Source: JAEUHQ01 sp964538915 (GTDB taxonomy: Bacteria > Planctomycetota > UBA1135 > UBA2386). Taken from it: DNA of 64,000 nucleotides. This document shows, piece by piece, positions 27,900 through 37,050 of the stretch (position 1 is its first letter; every line of letters begins with the position of its first letter). Where the stretch lies: NCBI GenBank assembly GCA_964538915.1, contig CAZIFB010000002.1, forward strand, positions 62,001 to 126,000, given 5' to 3'. The notes under the pieces were generated by a model. That model did no database searches. It worked only from the letters and a program-made list of their open reading frames with translations, and was not told the origin of the DNA. The translations under genes and the position numbers were made by a program.

Positions 27900-28768
27900 C
27901 CGCTTCCGTTCCCGTCACCGTCGTGGTCCCCGCGTTCAACGCGGCGCCGTACCTCGACGTGACGCTGCGGTCGCTGCGGGAGCAGACGGCGGTCCCGGAG
28001 CGCGTTCTGCTGGTCGACGACGGTTCCACCGACGACACCGTCGCCATCGCCGAGAGCCACGGCATCACCTGCATCCGTCAGCCGAACAGCGGCCCCGGCG
28101 CGGCTCGCAACCGCGGCCTTGCCGCGGCGGAGACCCCGTTCGTCGCGTTCCTCGATGCCGACGACTGGTACGCGCCGGACAAGCTCGAGCGTTCGGTCAC
28201 GCAGCTCCTGAATCTCGGCGCGGCGTGCGTCGCGACCGACGCGTGGGTTGTGCGCGGCGACCGGATCGACGGTCGCAAGAACGACCGCCGCGCTGTGCCG
28301 ATCGTGCTGACGCTCGAGATGCTGCTGCGCGGCAACCCCGTCGTCTGCAGTACGGTCGTCGCGCGCACCGAAGCCGTGCGCCAGGCGGGAGGCTTCGACG
28401 AGAGTCCGGATCTCGTCGCGACGGAGGACTACGACCTCTGGCTCCGAATGGCGAATCGCGAGCCGCTCTCGTACCTGCCCGAGCCGCTGACGTTCTATCG
28501 CGCGCACACCGGCAGCTTGTCGGGCAACGCGCGCTTCCTGCGCGGCGTGGACCGCATCCTCGATCGTGTGGGGCTGAACCACCCCGGCGAAGCGCACTTC
28601 GAGAACCTGATCCGCCAGCGACGCGCCGACGTGCGGCTCGACCTGGCCTGGGACCTCATGCAGGAGCACCGCCGCGACGAAGCGCGCGCGATGATCGACG
28701 AAGCGCGGGCCCTGCACCGTTCGTGGAAGAGCCTTCGCATGAAGCTGCGTTCGCTGCTGAAGAGGTGA
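27896..28768 (+). CDS. Family 2 glycosyltransferase
   Basis: 290 residues. The GT-A nucleotide-sugar domain is clear: 'VVVPAFNAAPYLDVTLRSL', 'LLVDDGSTDDT', 'NSGPGAARNRGL', DADD metal motif, and 'ATEDYDLWLRMA' with the catalytic-base ED. The C-terminal helix region is basic and may contact membrane. It overlaps the flippase gene by four bases and is followed within four bases by the BtpA-like gene. Confidence 0.93.
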   Translation: MTASVPVTVVVPAFNAAPYLDVTLRSLREQTAVPERVLLVDDGSTDDTVAIAESHGITCIRQPNSGPGAARNRGLAAAETPFVAFLDADDWYAPDKLERSVTQLLNLGAACVATDAWVVRGDRIDGRKNDRRAVPIVLTLEMLLRGNPVVCSTVVARTEAVRQAGGFDESPDLVATEDYDLWLRMANREPLSYLPEPLTFYRAHTGSLSGNARFLRGVDRILDRVGLNHPGEAHFENLIRQRRADVRLDLAWDLMQEHRRDEARAMIDEARALHRSWKSLRMKLRSLLKR

Positions 28769-28772
28769 CGCC

Positions 28773-29561
28773 GTGGCCGGCCCGCTTCTCGGAGTCGTGC
28801 ACCTTCGCGCATTGCCAGCATCCGCGGGTCACGTGTCGATGGAGTCGGTGGTCGAGCACGCGATGGCCGACGCGCGGGCACTCGCCGCCGGTGGTTGCGA
28901 CGGCGCCATCGTCGAGAACTTCGGCGACGCCCCTTTCCGCAAGGGCACTCGCGGCGATCCCGTCTCGCCGGACGTGCCGGCCGCGCTCGCGGTCGTCGCC
29001 GACCGGATCCGTCGCGAGGTTGGCCTGCCCGTCGGCATCAACTGCCTGCGCAACGACGGGCTCGCTGCCCTCGGGGCCGCCGCCGCGTCCGGGGCACGGT
29101 GGGTTCGCGTGAACGTCCTGTCGGGGGCCTACGTGACCGACCAGGGCGTCATCGAAGGGGAGGCCGCCGCGGTCGCCGCGTTCCGACGGCAGCTGCGCAG
29201 CGAAGTGCTCGTTCTCGCGGACTTCCTCGTGAAGCACGCGGCGCCCCTTGCCCCGGTCGACGTCGCGTCCGCTGCAAAGGACCTGGCCGAACGGTCCGGT
29301 GCGCACGGGCTCGTGCTGTCCGGTCGCCGGACGGGCGAAGCCGCTGCTGTCGAACTCTTCGACAGCGTCCGCGCCGCGGTCGGCGCGTTCCCGGTCTGGA
29401 TCGGCGCCGGGCTCACGCCCGACAACGCGTCCATGCTGTGGCCGCGTTGCGACGGCGCGATCGTCGGAACCGCGCTGAAAGCCGGCGGCCTCGTGCACGC
29501 GGCGGTCGACGTCGAGCGAGTGCGGGCGCTGCGGCGTGCGTGTCCGACGGCAACGCGGTAA
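28773..29561 (+). CDS. BtpA/SgcQ-family TIM-barrel protein
   Basis: 262 residues from GTG with AGGTGA spaced correctly. Family marks: 'LLGVVHLRALPASAGH' opening, 'GCDGAIVENFGDAPF', 'VGINCLRNDGLAALG', 'WVRVNVLSGAYVTDQGVIEG', 'VWIGAGLTPDNASML', 'DGAIVGTALKAGG'. BtpA is needed for photosystem I stability in cyanobacteria, but most homologues are in non-photosynthetic microbes and have no known reaction. Its place between two glycosyltransferases in one tight transcript is notable. Confidence 0.9.
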   Translation: MAGPLLGVVHLRALPASAGHVSMESVVEHAMADARALAAGGCDGAIVENFGDAPFRKGTRGDPVSPDVPAALAVVADRIRREVGLPVGINCLRNDGLAALGAAAASGARWVRVNVLSGAYVTDQGVIEGEAAAVAAFRRQLRSEVLVLADFLVKHAAPLAPVDVASAAKDLAERSGAHGLVLSGRRTGEAAAVELFDSVRAAVGAFPVWIGAGLTPDNASMLWPRCDGAIVGTALKAGGLVHAAVDVERVRALRRACPTATR

Positions 29562-29576
29562 GGCGGACGCCGGTCG

Positions 29577-30608
29577 TTGGCCGAAAAGCGACGGGTGAAC
29601 GTCCTGCTCCTCGTGCCGTCGCCGACGCACCTGCACCTCGGTGGGATCGCCACCGTCCGGCGCTACCGCGAGGGGTTGCAGAAGTGCGGTCACCTCTGCG
29701 AGGTGTTCGGCGACACGCACGAGGGCGGCTTGAAGCAGTCGCTGGAAGGCACGATCGCCCGTTTCAAGCCGGACATCGTGCATGCACACGACGCGCTGCG
29801 AACGGGTGTCCAGCTGCTCGGACTGCGCACGCCGTGGATCGTGTCGCTGAGCGGCGAGGACGTGCACCACGACATGCTCGACGAGGATCGTGGCGCGCTC
29901 GTCTGCGAGGTGCTGCGGCGGGCGAGGCGCGTGCTCGTGCCGAACGAAGCTGCAGGGCAGCGCGTCGAGCAGACGGTGCCGGACGCCGTCGGGCGCGTCG
30001 ACGTCGTGCCGCGAGCGGCCGTTCGCCTGCCGACGACCGGAACGGATCTGCGCCGTTCACTGGGCATCCCGCGGCAGCGCTTCCTCGTGTTCCTGCCGGG
30101 CGGACTGCGCCCCATCAAGGGTCAGCACCGTGCGCTCGGGCTCGTTCGCGTTCTGCGCGGCGCGGGCGCCGACATCGAGATGATCCTCGCCGGCCCCGAC
30201 CAGGACGCGCAGTACGCCGAGTCGTTGCGCGCGGAGTGCGAGCGACAGCCCGGCGTGCGCGTGCTGCCGACGCTGGCGCACGATCGCATGGGGGCGGCGT
30301 ACGTCGATGCGGACGTCGTGCTCAACACTTCGTTCAGCGAAGGCGCGGCGCCGACGCTGCTCGAGGCCGGCATCCTCGGCCGTCCGGTGGTCGCTGCCGA
30401 CGTCCCGGGCAACCGCGACCTGATCCGCCACCGCGAGACGGGCCTGCTCTTCGCGTCGGAGGACGACATGGCGAAGCAGGTGATGGCGCTCTATCGCAAC
30501 CGCTCCGCGGCGGGCGCACTCGGCGTGCGGATCCGCGAGGACTTCCAGCGCCGCTTCGACGGGCAGCGCGAGATCGCGGCGCTGCTGTCGGCCTACGCCG
30601 CGGCGTGA
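29577..30608 (+). CDS. GT4 glycosyltransferase
   Basis: 343 residues. GT-B fold: N-domain 'VLLLVPSPTHLHLGGIATVRRY' and 'DIVHAHDALRTG'; C-domain 'LVFLPGGLRPIKGQHRAL', 'MILAGPDQD', and 'LNTSFSEGAAPTLLEAGILGRPVVAADV' with the nucleotide-sugar EGAAPTLLEA motif. Start TTG 29577 is as plausible as GTG 29595. Last gene of the presumed glycan cluster; acceptor unknown. Confidence 0.9.
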   Translation: MAEKRRVNVLLLVPSPTHLHLGGIATVRRYREGLQKCGHLCEVFGDTHEGGLKQSLEGTIARFKPDIVHAHDALRTGVQLLGLRTPWIVSLSGEDVHHDMLDEDRGALVCEVLRRARRVLVPNEAAGQRVEQTVPDAVGRVDVVPRAAVRLPTTGTDLRRSLGIPRQRFLVFLPGGLRPIKGQHRALGLVRVLRGAGADIEMILAGPDQDAQYAESLRAECERQPGVRVLPTLAHDRMGAAYVDADVVLNTSFSEGAAPTLLEAGILGRPVVAADVPGNRDLIRHRETGLLFASEDDMAKQVMALYRNRSAAGALGVRIREDFQRRFDGQREIAALLSAYAAA

Positions 30609-30633
30609 GAGGCGAGCACGCGGGCGCGGTGCG

Positions 30634-32208
30634 TCAGGCCAGCGGCTTCGGCAGCGGACGCGGCTTGCCCTTGCTGGCTGCGCTCGGCTTCGGCGTCGGC
30701 GGCGCGGCCTTCGGCGTCTCGCCCTCGCCGAACTTGCGGAACAACTGCAGCAGCCGGTCGGCGATCCACTGCACGGTCGCCTTCACGTCCGCCGCGACCT
30801 TCTCTTTCGTCGTGCTGCGCACGCGCGGTGCCGACGCCTTGGCCAGCGCGTCGCGCAGTGTGTCTTCGCCCCACACGACGAGGTCGTTGCCGCTCGTGTC
30901 TTCGAGCAGCGCCGCGACGCTCGCGCGGAGATCCAGGTGGTTGCGCAGCGCCGGGTGGAAAACGCCCGCCTCGAACAGCTGCATCATGTCGAACGTGTGC
31001 CGCTGCGTGATCGACCGCACCGCTGCCTTCGCGGTCGGGAGGTCCTCGAGGAGTGCGTGCAGTTCGTCGAGCGCTTCGTCGTTCCAGCAGACGATCGTAC
31101 CGCCGCAGTCGAGGTGCTTGCCGAGCGTCGCGGCGAACTCCGGTCGCGGATCGGTGCGGTCTACGTGCACGAACGACGCGGTCTCCAGGCGTCCGTCGGC
31201 GTGGATCGTGTTGGCGGCCCACGCGAACGGCATCTGGCGCCACGGCCGCTGACCGTCGAATCGGGGCAGCGCCTCGGTCACGGTCGCGAGCGCGAGGAAG
31301 TGCAGCGGCTTCTTCGCCTGGCCCAGTTCGTTGCGGACGAAGGTCTCCACCATCGGCGTGCCCTGGCGGACGCAGGTGAGCACGCGACGCTGGCGGAAGG
31401 TCAGGTTCGGGCGTTCGGGATCGAGTCCGTTCAGGTCCTCGATGCCCTCCTTGTGCAGTTCGAGTTCGAGCGCGCGCGTCAGCTCCGGCAGTTCGAACAG
31501 CGGCAGCGCCGGCGCCGTCTTGCGGCACGTGGCGATGTGCGGGCACGGGAAGGGCAGCGTGCAGAACGTGCCCATCGGTAGTTCGAGCACCGACTCGTCG
31601 TCGAGAACCTGGCGGAACTGCGCGAGGCGTCGGGTCACGAGCCCGATCTGCTTCTTCACCTTCGAAGTCACGTCGGCGCTGCGCAGCAGCTGCATCGGGG
31701 GGAAGTCGGCGCCTTCCTTGTGGGCGTACTTCGGGTTCAGGTGCAGCAGGAACGCCGCGCGGACCTGATGGCCGCAGCGCTCGGCCGTCAGCATCTGCAT
31801 CGCGAGGTCGTTGACGTAGCGATGCTTGATCTTCGTGCCCGACTTCACTTCGTAGAGGTCGATCGCTCCGTCCTTGTGGCGCACGAGGATGTCGCAGCGC
31901 GTCTCCACTCCCTCGGCGACGAACGTCGCGCCGAACAACACGGGGGTGCCCGCGGCGAGTTGTTCGGCCGTCGCTTCGGCAGCCTTGGCGGCGGTCGCGC
32001 CTTCGATCTGCAGGCCCTTCGGGAACACGCTGCGTGCGAGGGCGAGCAGTTGCTGGCCGGTGGCGGACATCGCCTTGCGGCTGCTGCCCGATTCGTCTTC
32101 GACCGGCTGGTGGAAATCGAGCCACAGCCGCTTGTGACACTGCTGCCCCGCTTCGAACAGGTGCTTGTCGAGGTTGCGCGGGGTCTTCGGCGAGGCTTGC
32201 TTCTTCAA
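30634..32208 (-). CDS. DUF2779-family protein with Cas4/AddB-type Fe-S PD-(D/E)XK nuclease domain
   Basis: 524 residues from TTG 32208. The N-terminus 'KHLFEAGQQCHKRLWLD' provides Cys24. Nuclease residues are D106 ('RCDILV'), E120 and K122 ('YEVKSGT'), then a helix 'NDLAMQMLTAE'. Three further cysteines, C216-x5-C222-x5-C228, would complete a 4Fe-4S cluster with Cys24, as in Cas4, AddB and Dna2. The C-terminal half is the RNase H-like/DUF2779 region ('IVCWNDEALDELHALL', 'DMMQLF'). The last ~35 residues are Lys/Pro-rich. Function of the family is unknown; DNA end processing or defence is conceivable. No cas genes are nearby. Confidence 0.78.
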   Translation of the reverse strand: MKKQASPKTPRNLDKHLFEAGQQCHKRLWLDFHQPVEDESGSSRKAMSATGQQLLALARSVFPKGLQIEGATAAKAAEATAEQLAAGTPVLFGATFVAEGVETRCDILVRHKDGAIDLYEVKSGTKIKHRYVNDLAMQMLTAERCGHQVRAAFLLHLNPKYAHKEGADFPPMQLLRSADVTSKVKKQIGLVTRRLAQFRQVLDDESVLELPMGTFCTLPFPCPHIATCRKTAPALPLFELPELTRALELELHKEGIEDLNGLDPERPNLTFRQRRVLTCVRQGTPMVETFVRNELGQAKKPLHFLALATVTEALPRFDGQRPWRQMPFAWAANTIHADGRLETASFVHVDRTDPRPEFAATLGKHLDCGGTIVCWNDEALDELHALLEDLPTAKAAVRSITQRHTFDMMQLFEAGVFHPALRNHLDLRASVAALLEDTSGNDLVVWGEDTLRDALAKASAPRVRSTTKEKVAADVKATVQWIADRLLQLFRKFGEGETPKAAPPTPKPSAASKGKPRPLPKPLA

Positions 32209-32290
32209 GGCGGTGCTGGTTCGGAAGTGCGGCTGGGAGCCGCTGCGCGGCGGGGGTCGGCAGGTTTCTTGTCGTCCGCGCGGGGTCGAG

Positions 32291-32296
32291 AGTCTA
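32291..32296 (-). promoter_or_regulatory. Putative -10 box TAGACT
   Basis: Minus-strand CGCTAGACT in the gap upstream of the DUF2779 gene, 82 bases before its TTG start. It matches the GCTAnnnT pattern. Confidence 0.35.
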
Positions 32297-32314
32297 GCGA
32301 CCCGACCCCCGGTC

Positions 32315-33052
32315 TCAACTCGGCGGGCGGCCGCGCGTGTGTTTGTAGAGCACCAGCAGCACCAGCGAGACGAGTCCGCCGACGAGCAGCGGGTTCCACA
32401 GGCGATCGGAGAGCTTCGGGGTGCCGCGAGCCGCCCGTGCGAAGGACAATGTGGCGAGCCAACGCCGGAACTCGGGCTCCATCCGGGCAAAGTCGGCCGC
32501 CGTCGTCGTGAACGAGAGCGAGAACTGTTGTCCGCCGGCGGGGGCGTACACGTCGAGGCTGCAAGTCGGTGCCGCCGGCGCCGGCGGAGTCGTCGTTCGC
32601 ACCGTCGTGATCGCCTCGTGGGCGCGCGCCCCGAACTTCTCCCGCCGGATCGCGCCGATCTCGTTGCGGATCCCCTGCGCCGCACCCTGCTGGTCCCACA
32701 TCTCGCGCAGCTTCGGCGCGACGTCCTGTTCGAGGTCGTCGCCGACGACCCATTCGTGATCCTGCTCGACGACCCAGAGCCACGGCCCGGTGAAGCGCCC
32801 GGCGAGCCAATCGTCGACCGGGCCCACCGCGTAGAACATGCGTGGCTCGACGTAGCCGAGCTGCGTCGGGGCTCCCGGCAGTTCGGCGATCTTGCGCGCT
32901 TCGTTCGGCGCCAGTTGTCGCCAGCCGGCGGGCAGGTCGATCTGGAACGTTCCGCTGCGGTTGCGGAACGCGTGCAGCGCGGCGGGGGCGTCCTGGGCCG
33001 CGAGCGGCGGCGCGGCGGCGAGCAAGAGGGCGCACCCGAGGCGGAACGTCAT
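32315..33052 (-). CDS. Exported protein with C-terminal membrane anchor, unknown function
   Basis: 245 residues. A signal peptide (about 1-20, 'CALLLAAAPPLAAQ') precedes 'FRNRSGTFQIDLPAGWRQLAPNEA', a PsbP/DUF1795-like opening of a small alpha-beta domain. A single membrane helix 'LLVGGLVSLVLLVLY' and a short basic tail end the protein, so the domain is probably periplasmic and tethered. It begins eight bases after the histidine kinase gene, hence likely co-transcribed. Confidence 0.7.
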   Translation of the reverse strand: MTFRLGCALLLAAAPPLAAQDAPAALHAFRNRSGTFQIDLPAGWRQLAPNEARKIAELPGAPTQLGYVEPRMFYAVGPVDDWLAGRFTGPWLWVVEQDHEWVVGDDLEQDVAPKLREMWDQQGAAQGIRNEIGAIRREKFGARAHEAITTVRTTTPPAPAAPTCSLDVYAPAGGQQFSLSFTTTAADFARMEPEFRRWLATLSFARAARGTPKLSDRLWNPLLVGGLVSLVLLVLYKHTRGRPPS

Positions 33053-33059
33053 CCGCGCA

Positions 33060-34004
33060 TCATCGGGGCACGCCCGCGCCGTCCGCAATCGCGGTGTTCG
33101 CCGGCCGCGGCAGCGCGCGCGGCAGCTCGAACCAGAACGCCGAGCCGCCGTCGGGCGGCCGGTCGAGCCCGATGCGCCCGCCCATCTGCTGCAGGATCCG
33201 CGCGCAGACGAAGAGGCCGAGTCCGGTGCCCGGCACCAGTCCTCCGCCGTCGTCGGCTCCGAGCGGCGAGAACAGGCGGTCGCGCAGATCGTCGGGCACG
33301 CCCGGGCCGTGGTCGACGATGGCCACGCGCACCCTATGAGGGCCGGTTTCGACGCCCACTTCGATCGTCCCGCCGGGCGGCGAGAACTTCAGCGCGTTGC
33401 CGACCAGGTTGAACAGGATCTGCACGAACCGGCGCGGGTCCGTCCGCACGGCGACGTCACCGTCGTTGGCCGCGGCACGCAGCTGCACGTCGCGGCTCCG
33501 TGCGAGCAGGCGCAGCGTCCGCAGGCCTTCTTCGACGAGGGTGTCGATGCGGTGCGAGCCGATCGCGAGCCGAAGGGCTCCCGTCCGCAGTGCTTCCCGA
33601 TCGAGCACGTCGTCGACGAGGAACGCGAGGTGGCGCGCCGTCGCCGCGGCGATGTCGGCGATCTCCGCCGAGTCGTCGGCCGATTCGGTCGACTCGGTCG
33701 ATTCCGCGCGCAGCAGTTCGAGCGCCGTCACCACCGACGCGAGCGGGGTGCGCAGTTCGTGCACCGTGGTCGCGAGCTGTTCGTCGCGGCGGCGCAGGGC
33801 GCGCCGGAGACCGTCGAGTTCGGTCGCAGGATGCGCGTTAGCGCGTCTTTGTGCCGCCCATCGTGCGACCACGGCCGTCGCAACGGCCGACATCGCGGCT
33901 GCAGCAGGTGCGGCGAGCCAAGGAGCTGCGCCGGCACCGAGGAGTGGGACCGCCGCCGCCGCTGCCGCGAACGGAGCCCACGAGACACCGCCTTCTTCCT
34001 TCAT
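33060..34004 (-). CDS. Orphan histidine kinase
   Basis: 314 residues. Two short Ala-rich hydrophobic segments at about 9-50 anchor the protein with almost no periplasmic loop. The core has H82 in TVHELRTPL, N-box 'NLVGNALKFSPPG', G1 'VDHGPGVPDD' and G2 'GTGLGLFVCARI'. There is no response regulator beside it. A Ser/Thr/Glu repeat 'ESTESTES' sits in the dimerisation helix region. GGAGG lies just before the ATG. Input signal unknown. Confidence 0.9.
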   Translation of the reverse strand: MKEEGGVSWAPFAAAAAAVPLLGAGAAPWLAAPAAAAMSAVATAVVARWAAQRRANAHPATELDGLRRALRRRDEQLATTVHELRTPLASVVTALELLRAESTESTESADDSAEIADIAAATARHLAFLVDDVLDREALRTGALRLAIGSHRIDTLVEEGLRTLRLLARSRDVQLRAAANDGDVAVRTDPRRFVQILFNLVGNALKFSPPGGTIEVGVETGPHRVRVAIVDHGPGVPDDLRDRLFSPLGADDGGGLVPGTGLGLFVCARILQQMGGRIGLDRPPDGGSAFWFELPRALPRPANTAIADGAGVPR

Positions 34005-34091
34005 CGATCCTCCACCTTCGTGCGTCCGTATCGGCGGAACGGACGCACGGGTGGCGCGAGCGGGCGCGGAGAGTCCCGAGTCGGGAATGCC

Positions 34092-36014
34092 TCAGGCCGT
34101 GGCGGGCGTCGGGGCGTCGCCGGTGACGAACGGCACCGGGCAGTCCCACAGTCCCGCGAGGGCGCGCAGCACGTCGGCTTCTTCGACCGTCACCGTGCCA
34201 TCGGCGGCCGCCGCCTCGGCGCAGGCGGTGAGCAGGTTGCGTTTGCCGAATGGCGACACCCGATGCAGCGCCGCGAGTGCCCCGTCCATCGCTTCGATCC
34301 CGCAGGCGCTTGGCGGCAGGAGCTCGAGCGGCTGTGGAACGCCGAGTGCGTCGCGCGCGCGTGCGAATGCCGTTGCAGCGGCGGTGCCGTCGTCGCCAGC
34401 TCCCAGGTGTGCGATGGTCGACACCACGACCGCCACTTCGCGGGCGTGCTGCGCGAGCGCGGTCGGGCGGCCCGGCGGCCGCGGCGGCGGCTCGTTCGCG
34501 AGCCGAACGTGGCGCTCCATCGTGTGCAGCAGCGCGAACTCGAAGGGCTGCATCCTGCCGTCCGCAGCGGCGAGCGTCCGCGCGTCGCGTCGCAGGCGCT
34601 CGCGCGCTTCGCTCGGCAGCTGCCGCAGCGCCGGCACCGCGAGTTCGAACAGCGGCAGGCGGCGGTTCGACGGCAGCGAGTCGATCACACCGGCGAGCAC
34701 CAGGGCATCGTGCCCGGCGGCCGGATCCGCAACCAGCAAGGGCTCCAGCTGTCGTTGCCGCACGGCCGGTTCGCGGTCGAGGAGCAGAGCGTGCACGAGC
34801 GCGGCGGCGCGGCGCGGGTCGCGAACCGCGGACGAGAGCTCGAGCGGGAGCGCGGTCAAAGCCTCGCGCGCCGCGTCGACGTGTTCGGGCTGCGGCTCGC
34901 CGATCGACGCGAGGATCTCGTTCGTCGCGACGCGGCGAGGGCCGACCACGTGCAGTGCCGACACGGCGCCGAGGCCAGGCGACGGGGTTGCGTTCGCGGC
35001 TTCGACGAAGGATCCCGCGGACTGCATCTGGCGGCGGAATCCGGGCAGCACGCGTTCGACGCGCTCCTCGATCGGCGGGTGGCTCGCCATCGCTCCGCCG
35101 AAGAACCGGCGCATCCCGTCGGCGAACAGCAGGTGGCTCGCCTCCTCCGTGTGCGGGCTCTGCAGGCGACTGCCGAGCCCGCCGATCTTCGCGAGGGCCA
35201 TGCCGATGCCGCGCGGGTTGCGTGTGTAGGCGACGGCGCTCGCGTCGGCGAGGAACTCGCGTTGCCGCGACACCGCGGCCTGGATGAGACGCGCGAACAG
35301 CACGCCGAGCCAGCCGATGACCACGAGCGCGATGCCGAACAGGACGACGCCGGCGACGCCGCCCTTGCCCTTGCCGCTCGAGCCGCGTGCGCCGCGGCCG
35401 ACCGACTCGACGACGATGCGGCCGATCGTCGTGATGCACACGATTCCGAACAGCACGCCCATGAGGCGGATGTTGAGCCGCATGTCGCCGTGGAAGACGT
35501 GGCTGAACTCGTGCGCGATGACGCCCTGCAGTTCGTCGCGATCGAACTGCTCGAGGCATCCGCGGGTCACCGCGACCGCGGCATCGGCGGGTGTCCATCC
35601 GGCGGCGAACGCGTTGATGCCCTGCTCGCCGTCGAGAACGAAGATGTCCGGGACCGGCACGCCCGACGCGATCGCCATCTCCTCGACGAGGTTGCGCAGC
35701 ATGCGCTCCTTCGGATCCGTCGGGTCGACCGGCACGAGGCGGCCTCCCATCAGCGTCGCGACCGCCGTTCCACCCTTCGCGAGCTGTGACGTCTTGAACA
35801 GCGCGCCGCCGAGCACGACCGCCGTCGTCGCGAGGAACGTGACCAGCATCACGTCGCCGCGCCAGAAGCCGCCCGACCCCTCGTTCGCGACGACGACGAG
35901 CAGCGACGCCGCGAGGTGGATGCACAGGGCGATCGCGACGACCGCGAGTGCGAACAGCAGGACGAGCCGGCCCGTCGCACGCCGCGCGCGCTCCTGATGG
36001 CCGAAGAAGTCCAT
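34092..36014 (-). CDS. M48 (HtpX-like) membrane metalloprotease with TerB-like C-terminal extension
   Basis: 640 residues. Two N-terminal membrane helices, then the protease domain with zinc motif HEFSH (168-172) and third ligand Glu in 'REFLADASAV' near residue 250, and two more helices between them. After the 'SHPPIEERV' motif comes a ~300-residue cytosolic extension ending in a helical, acidic TerB-like region ('FGKRNLLTACAEAAAADGTVTVEEADVLRAL'). HtpX-type enzymes degrade misfolded membrane proteins; the extension is a recurrent variant in several phyla. It follows the methyltransferase by 14 bases on the same strand. Confidence 0.9.
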   Translation of the reverse strand: MDFFGHQERARRATGRLVLLFALAVVAIALCIHLAASLLVVVANEGSGGFWRGDVMLVTFLATTAVVLGGALFKTSQLAKGGTAVATLMGGRLVPVDPTDPKERMLRNLVEEMAIASGVPVPDIFVLDGEQGINAFAAGWTPADAAVAVTRGCLEQFDRDELQGVIAHEFSHVFHGDMRLNIRLMGVLFGIVCITTIGRIVVESVGRGARGSSGKGKGGVAGVVLFGIALVVIGWLGVLFARLIQAAVSRQREFLADASAVAYTRNPRGIGMALAKIGGLGSRLQSPHTEEASHLLFADGMRRFFGGAMASHPPIEERVERVLPGFRRQMQSAGSFVEAANATPSPGLGAVSALHVVGPRRVATNEILASIGEPQPEHVDAAREALTALPLELSSAVRDPRRAAALVHALLLDREPAVRQRQLEPLLVADPAAGHDALVLAGVIDSLPSNRRLPLFELAVPALRQLPSEARERLRRDARTLAAADGRMQPFEFALLHTMERHVRLANEPPPRPPGRPTALAQHAREVAVVVSTIAHLGAGDDGTAAATAFARARDALGVPQPLELLPPSACGIEAMDGALAALHRVSPFGKRNLLTACAEAAAADGTVTVEEADVLRALAGLWDCPVPFVTGDAPTPATA

Positions 36015-36028
36015 GCCGGGCGCCACGC

Positions 36029-36655
36029 TCAGGTGCCCTCGAGTTCGAACAGCGCCACGCCGGCCCGCCGGCTGCAGTAGATCCCGCCGCCGCAGGCGAC
36101 GAAGTGGCGATCCAGACGGGCCCGGTACCAGTCGCCGCTGCGCAGGTGCACGTCGCCGTCGGTGCGCTTCCGGTCGACGTTCTCGCGCCAGTCGCGCGTG
36201 GTCAGCGCCTCGAGGTAGAGAGCGCCGCGGCACCAGCGCGCGAGGTTGCCGATTGCCGTCGTCGCGTCCTCGTCGTCGAGGTACTGCAGTACGCCCTGGC
36301 ACACGATCAGGTCGAACGACGACTGCCCGGTCGCCTTGCGCGGCGCGAAGTCGACGATCGAGCCGCGTGTCCAGCCGAACTGTTCGCAGAGGTACTCGCT
36401 GTGTTCGACGCCGTGGTACTTCGCGCGGGGCCACACGCTCGCCGCCGCGCCGCGCCAATGACCGTGACCGCACCCCACGTCGAGGATCGTGCGCACCGGC
36501 ACGTCGAGGTAGTGCAGGTAGGCGCGCACGAAGTCCGCGAGCTTGCGCACCGCCGCGCGGTCGCTGACGCGTGTGCGCGGGTCTTCGTAGAAGCGCCGGT
36601 AGTAGTCGGCGTCGAAGTGGTCCGCGGCGGCGCTGGACTTCTGCCGTTGGGCCAT
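36029..36655 (-). CDS. Class I SAM-dependent methyltransferase
   Basis: 208 residues. Motif I 'ILDVGCGHGHW' binds SAM, 'GVEHSEYLCEQFGW' follows, and 'SFDLIVCQGVLQYLDD' is motif IV. An N-terminal 'HFDADYYRRFYEDP' stretch is common in methyltransferases acting on small molecules. Substrate cannot be deduced. Divergent from infA. Confidence 0.85.
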   Translation of the reverse strand: MAQRQKSSAAADHFDADYYRRFYEDPRTRVSDRAAVRKLADFVRAYLHYLDVPVRTILDVGCGHGHWRGAAASVWPRAKYHGVEHSEYLCEQFGWTRGSIVDFAPRKATGQSSFDLIVCQGVLQYLDDEDATTAIGNLARWCRGALYLEALTTRDWRENVDRKRTDGDVHLRSGDWYRARLDRHFVACGGGIYCSRRAGVALFELEGT

Positions 36656-36717
36656 GGCAAGTGCTCTCGGAAACGGGCCAATCTCGCCGGCCGCCGCGTC
36701 TGCCGCAAGCGAGGACC

Positions 36718-36747
36718 TTGCACCGCTGCTCGACGCGCCCCTAGAAT
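36718..36747 (+). promoter_or_regulatory. Sigma70-type promoter of infA
   Basis: TTGCAC (36718-36723), an 18-base spacer, then TAGAAT (36742-36747), five of six matches to TATAAT. This is the most convincing two-box promoter in the window. It gives an ~80-base leader to the infA GTG. Confidence 0.6.
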
Positions 36748-36752
36748 CCCCG

Positions 36753-36777
36753 CCCCTCGCATCCCGTGGATGCGGGG
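36753..36777 (+). promoter_or_regulatory. Hairpin in the infA leader
   Basis: CCCC pairs with GGGG and GCATCC with GGATGC around a CGT loop, with a two-base bulge: ten pairs in 25 bases, right after the promoter. It could stabilise the message or regulate it. No run of T follows, so it is not a standard terminator. Confidence 0.45.
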
Positions 36778-36834
36778 TATCCGCCGGACCGGTGCCGCCG
36801 ATCGCGCGCCATTGGACGGTGAGCCGGAGCCAAC

Positions 36835-37046
<212 letters not shown>

Positions 37047-37050
<4 letters not shown>

